A stretch of 64,000 nucleotides of DNA from Lysobacter enzymogenes (GTDB lineage Bacteria > Pseudomonadota > Gammaproteobacteria > Xanthomonadales > Xanthomonadaceae), in the NCBI RefSeq assembly GCF_023617245.1, contig NZ_CP067396.1, positions 2,480,001 through 2,544,000 on the forward strand, given 5' to 3'. The notes beneath the pieces were generated by a model. It searched no databases and was not told the DNA's origin. It saw only the letters and a list, made by a program, of their open reading frames with translations. Shown piece after piece: positions 26,339-34,286 of the stretch. A program made the translations under genes and the position numbers. Numbering within the stretch: the first letter of the stretch is position 1; each line of letters starts with the position of its first letter.

Positions 26339-26596
26339 TCAGCCGCGCAGTTTCTTGACGAGGTCCACGTACTTCTTCTTGGCCTCGGTCTGGTCGGTGC
26401 CCTTGATCTTCTCCCAGGCCTCGTACTTGGCGGTGCCGACGAAGTCGAAGAAGCCGGGCTTGGGGCCGTTGACGTCGCCTTCCGAGCCCTGCTTGTACAG
26501 CGCGTACAGGCGCAGCAGCGTGTCGTTGTCGGGGCGGTCGGACAGGGACTGGACGTCCTTGGCGGCTTGTTCGAATGCGGCTTGGATGTCGGACAC
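26339..26596 (-). CDS. acyl-CoA-binding protein (ACBP)
   Basis: 85 residues from a GTG at 26596, preceded by AGGAGAGG with seven bases spacing. The whole ACBP fold is recognisable: FEQAAKDVQSL, LRLYALYKQGSEGDVNGPKP (the Tyr-Lys acyl-CoA contact region) and FVGTAKYEAWEKIKG. Carries long-chain acyl-CoA in the cytoplasm. Divergent from the fatty acyl reductase gene, which would use the same ligand. Confidence 0.92.
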   Translation of the reverse strand: MSDIQAAFEQAAKDVQSLSDRPDNDTLLRLYALYKQGSEGDVNGPKPGFFDFVGTAKYEAWEKIKGTDQTEAKKKYVDLVKKLRG

Positions 26597-26751
26597 GGCG
26601 GGCCTCTCCTGGGCGCCTAGGTGAGGCGGCATCACACCATGCGTACCCGGGTGGGTCAATACGGAAAGGAATTGTTACCGCGCCCGCGCTCTGGCACCGT
26701 AGCGTCATGCCGCCGCAACGGCGGCCGATCGGGGCCATCCAGGAGAGGGGT

Positions 26752-28740
26752 ATGAGCTATTTCGTCACCGGCGCGACGGGTTTCATCGGTCGCTTCCTCG
26801 TCAGCAACCTGCTGAAACGCAAGGGCACGATCCACGTGCTGGTGCGCAAGGATTCGCAGAAGAAGTTCGAGGCCACGGCCAAGAAGATGGGGTGGGACCT
26901 CAAGCGGGTGATCCCCGTGGCGGGCGACATGACCCAGCCCAAGTGCGGGCTGAGCGCGGCGCAGATCCGCGCGTTGAGCGGGAAGATCAAGCATTTCTTC
27001 CACCTCGGCGCGATCTACGACCTGACCGCCAGCGCCCAGGCGCAGCGCGCGGCCAACATCGACGGCACCCAGCACGCGCTGGACCTGGCCGCGGCGATCA
27101 ACGCCGGCTGCTTCCACCACACCAGTTCCATCGCCGCGGCGGGCATGTACCCGGGCGTGTTCCGCGAGGACATGTTCGACGAGGCCGAGGGCCTGGACGA
27201 TCCCTACCTGCGCACCAAGCACGATTCCGAAGGCCTGGTCCGCGCCGAGAAGCGGATCAAGTGGCGGATCTACCGCCCGGGCATGGTCGTCGGCCATTCG
27301 CAGACCGGCGAGATGGACAAGATCGACGGCCCGTACTACTTCTTCACCTTCCTCAAGAAACTGCGCGAAATGCTGCCGCCGTGGATGCCGATGCTCGGCG
27401 TCGAGGGCGGGCGGATCAACATCATCCCGGTCGACTACGTGGTCGACGCGATGGACCACATCGCGCACAAGCCCAAGCTCGACGGGCATTGCTTCCACCT
27501 GACCGATCCGGAGCCGCAGCGCGTCGGCGAGGTGCTCAACACCTTCGCCCGCGCCGGCCACACGCCGGAGATGACCATGCGCATCGACGCGCGCATGTTC
27601 GCCTTCGTGCCCAGCGGCATCCGCGGCGCGGTCGGCAACCTGCCGCCGGTGCGGCGCTTCGTCGGCATGCTGCTGCGCGACTTCAAGATTCCCAAGGAAA
27701 CCCTGAAGTTCATCACCTATCCGACCCGCTTCGACAACCGCGAGACCGAGCGCGCGCTGCGCGGCAGCGGGATCAAGGTGCCGCACCTGGACGATTACGC
27801 CTGGCGCCTGTGGGACTACTGGGAACGCCACCTCGATCCGGACCTGTTCGTCGACCGCACCCTCAAGGGCAAGGTCCGCAACAAGGTGGTGGTGATCACC
27901 GGCGGTTCCTCGGGCATCGGCCTGGCGACCGCGGAGAAGGTGGCGGCGGCGGGCGCGGTGACGATCATCGTCGCGCGCGGCGAGGAAGAGCTGTTCAAGG
28001 CGCGCGACGCGATGAAGGCCGCCGGCGGCAAGGTGTTCGCCTACACCGCCGACCTGGCCGACATGGCCGACTGCGACCGGCTGGTCAAGACCATCCTGGC
28101 CGAGCACGGCCACGTCGACATCCTGGTCAACAACGCCGGCCGCTCGATCCGCCGTTCGATCGAGCTCAGCTACGACCGTTTCCACGATTTCGAACGCACC
28201 ATGCAGCTCAACTACTTCGGCAGCCTGCGCCTGATCATGGGCTTCATGCCGAAGATGACCGAGCGCCGCAAGGGCCACATCATCAACATCTCCTCGATCG
28301 GCGTGCTGGCCAATTCGCCGCGGTTCTCGGCCTATGTTGCGTCGAAGGCCGCGCTGGACGCGTTCAGCCGCTGCGCCCAGGGCGAGCTGTCGGGCAAGGG
28401 GATCAGCTTCACCACGATCAACATGCCGTTGGTGAAGACGCCGATGATCGCGCCGACCAAGATGTACGACAGCATCCCGACCCTGAGCCCGGACGAGGCC
28501 GCCGACCTGGTGGTCAAGGGCATCATCGAGCGGCCCAGCCGCATCGCCACGCGCCTGGGCATCTTCGCCTCGGTGGTCAACGCGGTGGCGCCGAAGGCCT
28601 ACGAGGTGGTGATGAGCACCGCGTTCGAACTGTTCCCCGACTCGGCCGCGGCCAAGGGCGACCGCAAGGGGCTCAAGGACGAGCACGCCAGCAACGAACA
28701 GATCGCGTTCGCGGCGTTGATGCGCGGCGTGCACTGGTAA
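26752..28740 (+). CDS. two-domain fatty acyl-CoA reductase (alcohol-forming, Marinobacter FAR type)
   Basis: 662 residues, strong AGGAGAGGGG ribosome site. N-terminal extended SDR domain (FVTGATGFIGRFLVSNLL at the start; HHTSSIAAAGMYPG; YLRTKHDSEG as the YxxxK type) followed from about residue 375 by a classical SDR domain (VVITGGSSGIGLATAEKV, NNAGRSIRRSIELSYDRF, YVASKAALD). From memory, length, domain order and many segments match the Marinobacter fatty acyl reductase that takes acyl-CoA or acyl-ACP through the aldehyde to fatty alcohol with NADPH. Neighbouring acyl-CoA-binding protein supports this. I did not align the two. Confidence 0.85.
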   Translation: MSYFVTGATGFIGRFLVSNLLKRKGTIHVLVRKDSQKKFEATAKKMGWDLKRVIPVAGDMTQPKCGLSAAQIRALSGKIKHFFHLGAIYDLTASAQAQRAANIDGTQHALDLAAAINAGCFHHTSSIAAAGMYPGVFREDMFDEAEGLDDPYLRTKHDSEGLVRAEKRIKWRIYRPGMVVGHSQTGEMDKIDGPYYFFTFLKKLREMLPPWMPMLGVEGGRINIIPVDYVVDAMDHIAHKPKLDGHCFHLTDPEPQRVGEVLNTFARAGHTPEMTMRIDARMFAFVPSGIRGAVGNLPPVRRFVGMLLRDFKIPKETLKFITYPTRFDNRETERALRGSGIKVPHLDDYAWRLWDYWERHLDPDLFVDRTLKGKVRNKVVVITGGSSGIGLATAEKVAAAGAVTIIVARGEEELFKARDAMKAAGGKVFAYTADLADMADCDRLVKTILAEHGHVDILVNNAGRSIRRSIELSYDRFHDFERTMQLNYFGSLRLIMGFMPKMTERRKGHIINISSIGVLANSPRFSAYVASKAALDAFSRCAQGELSGKGISFTTINMPLVKTPMIAPTKMYDSIPTLSPDEAADLVVKGIIERPSRIATRLGIFASVVNAVAPKAYEVVMSTAFELFPDSAAAKGDRKGLKDEHASNEQIAFAALMRGVHW

Positions 28741-28762
28741 CCCCGGTCCCCGTCCGCATACG

Positions 28763-29114
28763 CACGAAGCCCGGCCTACCGCCGGGCTTCGTCGTTGCAG
28801 CCTCCGCGAATCCCGCCCGTGCTCCCTGTAGGAGCGACGCAAGTCGCGACCGCGGCACCGCGCCGACGACGCAACCTGGCAACCCCGCGGTCGCGGCTCG
28901 CGCCGCTCCTACAGGGGCTTGCGGCCGCATCGTTGCGTCTTGCCAAAGCACGAAGCCCGGCATCGCCGGGCTTCGTCGTTGCAGCCTCCGCGAATCCCGC
29001 CGGGCCCCCTGTAGGAGCGACGCAAGTCGCGACCGCGCCACCGCGCCGACGACGCAACCAGGCAACCCCGCGTCCGCGGCGCGCGCCGCTCCCACAGGGC
29101 TTTGCGGCTGAATC
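28763..29114. repeat. 186-bp tandem duplication: terminator-like hairpin plus REP element
   Basis: Unit 1 starts CACGAAGCCCGGCCTACCGC at 28763, unit 2 CACGAAGCCCGGCATCGCCG at 28949. Each has a CGAAGCCCGGC/GCCGGGCTTCG hairpin, the sequence GTCGTTGCAGCCTCCGCGAA, then a GTAGGAGCGACGCAAGTCGC element of the 16018 family (28828-28912 and 29011-29095). The period is 186 bases; the second ends at the stop of the Mrr-like gene. It fills the whole gap. Confidence 0.85.
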
Positions 29115-30153
29115 AGTAGGCCTTGCACTGGAAGAATCGCACCCGGCTGTCGCTGCCCGGCGGCGGTTGCAGTTGCACGCGCGAGGAGCGCAGTTCGGGA
29201 TAACGTTCGAGCACCTGGCAGATCGCGTCGACGTCGGGCTTCTGCGCGTCGGTGTGGCGGTAGATCAGCAGGTTCGAGGCGGTCGACCAGGCGGCGCGTT
29301 CGGTGCCCGACAGCGCGCCGACGGTGCGGATCACTTCGGCGCGGTCGGCGTCGGCATCGCCGCTGGAGGCCGACGGCACCGGCGCGGCGGCATGCGCGGC
29401 GGGGGCGGGCGGCGCGGTCGGTGCCGGAACGGCGGCCGGCGGCGTGGCGGCAGGTGCGGCAGGTGCGGCGGCAGTGTCGCCGCCGGCGTCCTTGCCGCTG
29501 TCGTTCGCGGCGGCTTCGTCGCCGCGCGGTGCGCTATCGATCGCCGGCGTCGGCGCCGGCAGCAGCGCCGGCACGGCGAAGCCGGCGATCAGCGCCAGCG
29601 CGATCGCCGCGCCCCAGGCGCCGACGATGGTCTGGATGCTGCGCTTCTGCGCCGCGGCGATGATTTCGTGCCGTGTCGAGGCCGGCAGTTGCGGCTCGAC
29701 CAGTTCCCACAGCGATTCGCCGCTGTACAGGTCCAGGCCGTCGGCGACGCGTTCGGAGTGGGTGTCGAAGCGGCCGGTGGTGACCAGCAGGCCGCCGGCG
29801 GCGCCGTGGAAGCGCACCGCGTCGGCCAGTTCGGCCACGGTCGCGGCCGGCACCTTGTAGTCGCCGTCGCCGAGCTTGCACGACAACAGCCAGGGCTTGC
29901 CGGCGCGCACCAGTCTCAGTTCGGCCTGGGTACCGCGGGCGAGCGATTCCTCCACCGATTCGGCCTCGAACCCGCGCTCGCGCAGCGCCTCGACGATCAG
30001 GCGCGCGAACTCGCGCCAGCGCATCTTGGCCAGCCCGGCGATGCCGGTGGCGACTTCAGTGCGATGGCGGCGGTACGACCACAGGTAAGCGGTGGACCCC
30101 AGCCCGACCGTCAGCGCAACGGCGGCGGCAGCCCACAGGGAGAAACTCGACAT
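29113..30153 (-). CDS. membrane protein with Mrr-like restriction-endonuclease fold
   Basis: 346 residues. An N-terminal membrane helix (MSSFSLWAAAAVALTVGLGS) and a second helix near residue 180, then a Pro/Ala-rich linker and a small C-terminal domain. Residues about 45-150 resemble the Mrr_cat domain (REFARLIVEALRERGFEAES, PWLLSCKLGDGDYKV with the xxK active-site Lys). Mrr domains cut modified DNA, but membrane-tethered relatives may have lost nuclease activity. No methylase nearby, so not a standard restriction system. Confidence 0.7.
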   Translation of the reverse strand: MSSFSLWAAAAVALTVGLGSTAYLWSYRRHRTEVATGIAGLAKMRWREFARLIVEALRERGFEAESVEESLARGTQAELRLVRAGKPWLLSCKLGDGDYKVPAATVAELADAVRFHGAAGGLLVTTGRFDTHSERVADGLDLYSGESLWELVEPQLPASTRHEIIAAAQKRSIQTIVGAWGAAIALALIAGFAVPALLPAPTPAIDSAPRGDEAAANDSGKDAGGDTAAAPAAPAATPPAAVPAPTAPPAPAAHAAAPVPSASSGDADADRAEVIRTVGALSGTERAAWSTASNLLIYRHTDAQKPDVDAICQVLERYPELRSSRVQLQPPPGSDSRVRFFQCKAY

Positions 30154-30544
30154 GTAACGCTAGGCCCATAAAAGACGCTGAGGATATACGGCTTCAGACA
30201 CATGAATTCCGCAGGAATTGCGACGCAATTCACGGAATCGATGTGTGCGGAATCTGCCGTTCACGAGGGAACGCGTCAGCGGCGCGGCGGTGAAACGCTG
30301 GAGGCGCAAGCGACGGCGACTGGTCCGCTGCCCGCTGCGCAGCGCTCGTCGCCGGAATAAGAAAGCCCGCCAGTCCGAAACCGTAAGGGGAGGGGAGCAT
30401 ACGGAAGCGCGGACTGGCGGGCTTAAGCGGGCGTCGCGGCCTGGCGGCGCGACGCGATGCAACGGTGAGGCCTGGAACGTGTATCGATAGCGCCGGTTCG
30501 TGTCAGCGGTTAGGACGCTGGCGCGACCGGCGCGTGAATCCGGA
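30154..30544. other. gap between Mrr-like and phasin genes
   Basis: About 390 bases without a gene. Contains the inverted repeat at 30363-30424 and, near 30205-30240, ATGAATTCCGCAGGAATTGC with two overlapping GAATTCC/GGAATT palindromes. The start region of the Mrr-like gene is at the left side. Confidence 0.5.
30363..30424 (-). terminator. large-loop inverted repeat downstream of phasin gene
   Basis: 15-bp perfect arms AAGCCCGCCAGTCCG and CGGACTGGCGGGCTT around a 32-base loop. Read on the minus strand it lies about 120 bases past the phasin stop and is followed by TTTCTTATT, so it fits a terminator. On the plus strand the loop reads AAGGGGAGGGGAGCATACGG with three GGA motifs. Confidence 0.55.
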
Positions 30545-31135
30545 TTACGGCGCGACCGGCGGCTTGGGCTTGGCCACGGCCTTGCGCGGAGCCTTGGTCT
30601 TGGCCGGCTTGTCCGCGGCCTTGGCGGCCTTGGGCTTGGCGGCGCGCGCGGCGCTCTTGCGCGCCGGAGCGGCGCCGCCCTGGCGGCGCAGTTCGGCGGT
30701 CAGCGCGTCGACGCGTTCGCTGAGTTCGGCGAGGTCCTCGCGGCCCGGCACGCCGAGCTTGACCAGGGCGCGCTGCACGCGTTCCTCGAACACCTTTTCC
30801 AGGCGGTCCCAGGTGTCGGCGGCGCGCTCGCGCGCCTGGCCGACCTTGGACTCGACCGCGTCGCGCAGGGCGCCGGCCTGGCCGCCGGTGAACTTGCGCG
30901 TGGCCTGCTCCAGGGTCAGGCCTTCCTTGACCAGGCCTTCGAACAACTTGGTGCCTTCGGCCTGGGCGCGGCCGAACGCGCCGACGCCGGCCAGCCAGAT
31001 CTGCTGCGCCGATTCGCTCAGGGACTTGGACAGGCGCTCGGCCTGTTCCTGCGCGCCCGCGCCCTTGCCGGCGGCGCCGGCGGAGCGGGTCTTGCCCGAG
31101 GTCTTCTTCGCGGTCTTCTTGAACTTGGCGGCCAT
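30545..31135 (-). CDS. phasin-family protein with Lys/Ala-rich ends
   Basis: 196 residues. A basic N-terminal segment (AKFKKTAKKTSGKTRSAG), a helical phasin core around residues 35-130 (LSESAQQIWLAGVGAFGRAQ, then EGLVKEGLTLEQATRKF) and a long Lys/Ala/Pro tail. Phasins coat polyhydroxyalkanoate granules and bind their surface. Together with the PHA-system gene at 34287 this suggests PHA storage, although no PHA synthase is in the window. Confidence 0.8.
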   Translation of the reverse strand: MAAKFKKTAKKTSGKTRSAGAAGKGAGAQEQAERLSKSLSESAQQIWLAGVGAFGRAQAEGTKLFEGLVKEGLTLEQATRKFTGGQAGALRDAVESKVGQARERAADTWDRLEKVFEERVQRALVKLGVPGREDLAELSERVDALTAELRRQGGAAPARKSAARAAKPKAAKAADKPAKTKAPRKAVAKPKPPVAP

Positions 31136-31207
31136 GGACGTCCTGTGGATTGGGGTTAGTGCTGTGCCGTCACGATGGGCCCGCTGTCTAGAGTATTCAC
31201 ACCAGCA

Positions 31208-31298
31208 CGAGCGAGGAGCGAGCGCAGAGGAGCGAGGAGTGAGCAGAGGCAGAAGCGCTTTCGCTCACTCCTCGCTCCTCTACGCTCGCTCCTCGCTT
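31208..31298. repeat. inverted repeat, GAGCGAGGAGTGAGC family
   Basis: GAGCGAGGAGCGAGCGCAGA (31208) and its complement, TACGCTCGCTCCTCGCTTCA ending at 31300, flank a 17-base centre. The patatin stop codon lies at its right edge. Related pair at 43331. Confidence 0.85.
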
Positions 31299-32620
31299 CA
31301 GGCCTTCCGCCGCGCGACCAGCCGGTCCACATCGTCCAGCGCCCGCCGCAGCCGCGCGGTGGTCTCGCTGTCGCGCGCGGGCGGGGCGAGGCCGTCGAGG
31401 ATCGAGCGTTCGGGGTCGGCCAGCACCTCCTCGCGCAGGCGCAGGCCGTGCGCGGCCAGGATCGGCGCCAGTTGCGCGGCGCGCGCGCGCAGGTCGGCCA
31501 GGGTGTTGCGGTAGGCGATCTCGCAGATGCGCCGGCGCGCGGAGAAGCTGAAGGCGTTGGTGAAGAACAGCTCGCGGTCTTCGGCGTTGGGTTCGAACAC
31601 CAGTTGGTCGATGTCGGGGTATTGCTGGGCGTAGCGCGCCAGGCCGACCTGCATGCGCGATTGCAGCAAGGTGCGGAAGGTCTGCGACAGCACCGCCGGC
31701 AGGCCGCCGGCGGCGAGGCTGTTGTCTTCGGCCACCGCGGCGCCGTGGCCGTGGTTGAACGGCACCAGCGGGTTCAGGCCGATCAGCAGGTCGATGCCCT
31801 GTTCGAGCACCACCGAGGCGTGCATCGTGCGGCGCAGGGCGCCGTCGACGAAGTGGCGGCCTTCGATGTTCACCGGCGGGTACAGGCCGGGCAGGGCGGC
31901 GCTGGCCTGCACCGCCTTGGAGATCGGCACGTCGTCCCAGCCTGCGTCGCCGAAGCGCACGGCGTCGCCGCTGTCGATGTCGACGGCGACCACGTAGAGC
32001 TTGGCGTCGAGTTCGCGGAAGTCGTTGCTGCGGCCGCGGCGGGTGAACACTTCGCGCAGGAAGCGTTCGACTTCGCTGTTGTCGAACAGGCCGTTGGGGA
32101 TCAGGCCGCCGAAGCGGGTGATCAGGTCCGACCAGCGCGCTTCCAGCGGCGAGAACAGCAGTTCGCGCCACCACTCGGTCGCCAGGCGCGGGAAGCTCGC
32201 GGCGCGCTTGAGGTATTCGACGAAGGCCGGACGCATGAAGGTCTCGGGCCGGAACCGCACGTCGCCGCTGTCGCCGGTGATGAAGATCCGGCACATCTCG
32301 GCGGTGTCCATGCGGTTGGCCAGGCCGGCGGCGAGGAAGGCGCCGCTGCTGACGCCGACGTAGCAGTCCAGCCGGGTCAGGTCGAGGCCGTCGATGGCTT
32401 CGTCCAGCGCGCGCAGGGCGCCGAGTTCGTACATGCCGCCGATCGGGCCGCCGCCGGCGATGGCCAGGCCGATGCGCGGGGCTGCGGCCGGGTCGCGCCG
32501 GGCGCTGTCCGCGGCGATGCCGTTGCGCTGGGCGGCATTCTTGCGGGGGCCGGTGTTCTTGCTTCCTTTCGCCGCCGGCTTGCGGCTCGCCCGGTGGCGG
32601 GCGGAATGGAGTGACAACAT
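31298..32620 (-). CDS. patatin-like phospholipase
   Basis: 440 residues with a basic N-terminal 40-residue extension. Patatin motifs: oxyanion loop GLAIAGGGPIGGMYELGA, nucleophile GVSSG (GxSxG) at about residue 90, and catalytic Asp in HFVDGALRRT. The Ser-Asp dyad cleaves acyl esters in phospholipids or neutral lipids. No signal peptide, so likely cytoplasmic or delivered by another route. Sits among lipid-related genes (phasins, acyl reductase), so a role at storage lipid droplets or granules is possible but not shown. Confidence 0.87.
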   Translation of the reverse strand: MLSLHSARHRASRKPAAKGSKNTGPRKNAAQRNGIAADSARRDPAAAPRIGLAIAGGGPIGGMYELGALRALDEAIDGLDLTRLDCYVGVSSGAFLAAGLANRMDTAEMCRIFITGDSGDVRFRPETFMRPAFVEYLKRAASFPRLATEWWRELLFSPLEARWSDLITRFGGLIPNGLFDNSEVERFLREVFTRRGRSNDFRELDAKLYVVAVDIDSGDAVRFGDAGWDDVPISKAVQASAALPGLYPPVNIEGRHFVDGALRRTMHASVVLEQGIDLLIGLNPLVPFNHGHGAAVAEDNSLAAGGLPAVLSQTFRTLLQSRMQVGLARYAQQYPDIDQLVFEPNAEDRELFFTNAFSFSARRRICEIAYRNTLADLRARAAQLAPILAAHGLRLREEVLADPERSILDGLAPPARDSETTARLRRALDDVDRLVARRKA

Positions 32621-32742
32621 GTGATCGGCGGCACGCCCCTGACGGTAGTCGGCCGAGTGTAGCCGAGCGGGGCGGGGCGTCCAGCGGGGGTGTACGAAGG
32701 TCGAAGAGGGTGGAGGACGGTTGGATGTGAGGTGGGCGGGAC

Positions 32743-32815
32743 GCACCGGGGCCGGGGACGCTCCGGCGGGCCGGGCCTTTGGCAAGTCCCGCCGGAGCGT
32801 CCCCGGCCCCGGTGC
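32743..32815. repeat. 28-bp perfect inverted repeat
   Basis: Arms GCACCGGGGCCGGGGACGCT... (32743-32770) and ...AGCGTCCCCGGCCCCGGTGC (32788-32815) are fully complementary, with a 17-base loop. No T run. It overlaps the first unit of the degenerate array that follows. Confidence 0.85.
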
Positions 32816-33030
32816 TTCGTCGCGCGTGCGGTTCGTGGGGGCGTTGTTCTCGTGGGGGGCATGAGGCTGTGGCGGGCTTGGAATGGCGGCAAGTTCCCGG
32901 AGCGTGCGCGGCGCGGATGCTTCGCCGCGCGTGCGGGTCCAGGGGCGCGGTTGTTGCGGACTTGGAGGGGCGGCGGCAGGTCTCGCCGAGCGTGCGCGGA
33001 CCCGAGTACTTCGCGCGCGCGGCTCATGCG
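32785..33030. repeat. degenerate tandem array of about 90-105 bp units
   Basis: Three decayed copies start near 32785, 32891 and 32978. Shared landmarks are GGAGCGT or GAGCGTGCGCGG, then TGCTTCGTCGCGCGTGCGG / TGCTTCGCCGCGCGTGCGG, then GTTGTT and CTTGGA with GGCGGCA at the unit end. The third is truncated. It fills the space before the gene at 33078; no coding frame convinces. Confidence 0.65.
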
Positions 33031-33077
33031 CGCGCCGGTCTTGCGGCCGCGCGCGGCCGCCGCGATCATCGACCCCG

Positions 33078-33800
33078 ATGTCCAGAACCGCCGACCTCAG
33101 CCGCCGCATGGCCTGCCTGCTGGCCCGCCACCAGGCCCTGCACGATCCCGCGCGCGAACCGCGCAACGCGCTGCGCTGGCTGCCGGAGTTGCGGCAGTGG
33201 CAGGCGCGGCGGCTGGAGGCGAGTTTCGACCGTTTCCTGCGCGACCCGCGCCGGCGCCCGGCGGCGCAGTTCTTTCTCAGCGACGTCTACAACGACCGCG
33301 ATTTCAGCCGCCGCGACGCCGACATCGCCCGGGTCTTGCCGATGATGCAGAAACTGCTGCCCGGCCCGCTGTTGGCGACGGTCGCCGATGCGATCGAACT
33401 GGGCCTGCTGACCCAGGCCTTCGACCTGCGCATGAGCGAGCGGATGCACGCGCTGGCGCCGCGCCGGCGCCGGCTGGACGGGCCGCTGTACGCGCAGGCC
33501 TATCGCGCCTGCGGCCTGCCGCGGCTGCGCGAGCATCAGATCGAACTGATCGAGGCGGTCGGCCTGGGCCTGGGCAAGGCGGTGCGGATGCCGGGCATCC
33601 TGACCCTGCTCAAGCTCTCGCGCGGCCCGGCCAAGGCGGCGGGACTGGCGGAACTGCAGGGATTCCTGGAGCGCGGCTTCGCCGCGTTCGCGCAGTTGGG
33701 CGATGTGCGCGAGTTCATCGCCGAGATCGGCTCGGACGAGCGCGAGGTCGCGCAGCGTTTGTTCGACAGCGACGCGGATCCGTTTCCCGACCTGGATTGA
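33078..33800 (+). CDS. conserved hypothetical protein with FFLSDVY motif
   Basis: 240 residues, soluble and Arg-rich. Conserved-looking segments: RWLPELRQWQARRLEASFDR, FFLSDVYNDRDFSRRDADIA near residue 70 (FFLxDLYG-type motif) and RHHALDL-free helical C-terminal half. I recognise a proteobacterial family of unknown function with this motif but not its activity. The ATG has no strong ribosome site. It follows the repeat array directly. Confidence 0.75.
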   Translation: MSRTADLSRRMACLLARHQALHDPAREPRNALRWLPELRQWQARRLEASFDRFLRDPRRRPAAQFFLSDVYNDRDFSRRDADIARVLPMMQKLLPGPLLATVADAIELGLLTQAFDLRMSERMHALAPRRRRLDGPLYAQAYRACGLPRLREHQIELIEAVGLGLGKAVRMPGILTLLKLSRGPAKAAGLAELQGFLERGFAAFAQLGDVREFIAEIGSDEREVAQRLFDSDADPFPDLD

Positions 33801-33821
33801 AGCGTGGTTTCACCGGCCCCT

Positions 33822-33965
33822 TGCAGGAGCAGCGCGAGCCGCGACCAACCGAAGCGACGCAACGAAAGCGTGCCCGGCCGAAGCCAGGCCATATGGCCTG
33901 GCGCATGCCGCTTCGGAACGGTACGTGGCATGACGTCGCTTCGTCGCGGCTCGCGCCGCTACTAC
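33822..33965. repeat. REP-like inverted repeat with nested palindrome
   Basis: Outer arms GCAGGAGCAGCGCGAGCCGC and GCGGCTCGCGCCGCTACTAC of the 16018 family, about 145 bases apart at their outer ends. Inside lies GCCAGGCCATATGGCCTGGC at 33883-33902, a 20-bp perfect palindrome, between CGGCCGAA and CCGCTTCGG. Larger than the other copies. Confidence 0.8.
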
Positions 33966-34276
33966 ACAGAGCCCAGCGCGGCCACGAACGCCGGCAGCTC
34001 CTCGCGCCACTGCGCGCTGACGATCTTGTCGAAATACAACCGGCGCCCGCTGGTCAGCGCATCCACATGGGACAGGTCGGCCAGCCGTTCGGTCGGGCCG
34101 CCGAGCGGCGCGAACAGGTAGAAGTCGAGCCGTTCGCGCGCATCGCCGCAGCGCAGGTGCCAGACGATGCGCTCGCGTTCGACCTGGAACAACGCGTCCG
34201 CGCCGGACTCGCCGTCGATCCGCCAGCCCTCGCGTTCGAGGGCGTGCTGGAGCTCGGTCAGCCGGGCGCGGGTCAC
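33962..34276 (-). CDS. hypothetical protein, small
   Basis: 104 residues, soluble. The fold is not recognised; an aromatic core (RLDFYLFAPLGGPTERL) sits in the middle. The stop lies at the edge of the repeat at 33822-33965. Gap of 10 bases to the PHA-system gene at 34287 and same strand, so the two are likely co-transcribed, the PHA gene first. Confidence 0.65.
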   Translation of the reverse strand: MTRARLTELQHALEREGWRIDGESGADALFQVERERIVWHLRCGDARERLDFYLFAPLGGPTERLADLSHVDALTSGRRLYFDKIVSAQWREELPAFVAALGSV

Positions 34277-34286
34277 GCGCGCAGGT

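Noticed and set aside
26656..28842. Open frame of about 730 residues antisense to the fatty acyl reductase
   Set aside because: The plus-strand gene has clear SDR motifs and a strong ribosome site; the antisense frame is a GC-rich shadow.
32690..33077. Coding frame before the gene at 33078
   Set aside because: The frames cover the inverted repeat and the decayed array, without ribosome site or recognisable fold.
33883..33902. 20-bp palindrome GCCAGGCCATATGGCCTGGC as a regulator site
   Set aside because: It sits at the centre of a REP-like element between convergent genes, so it more likely belongs to the repeat.
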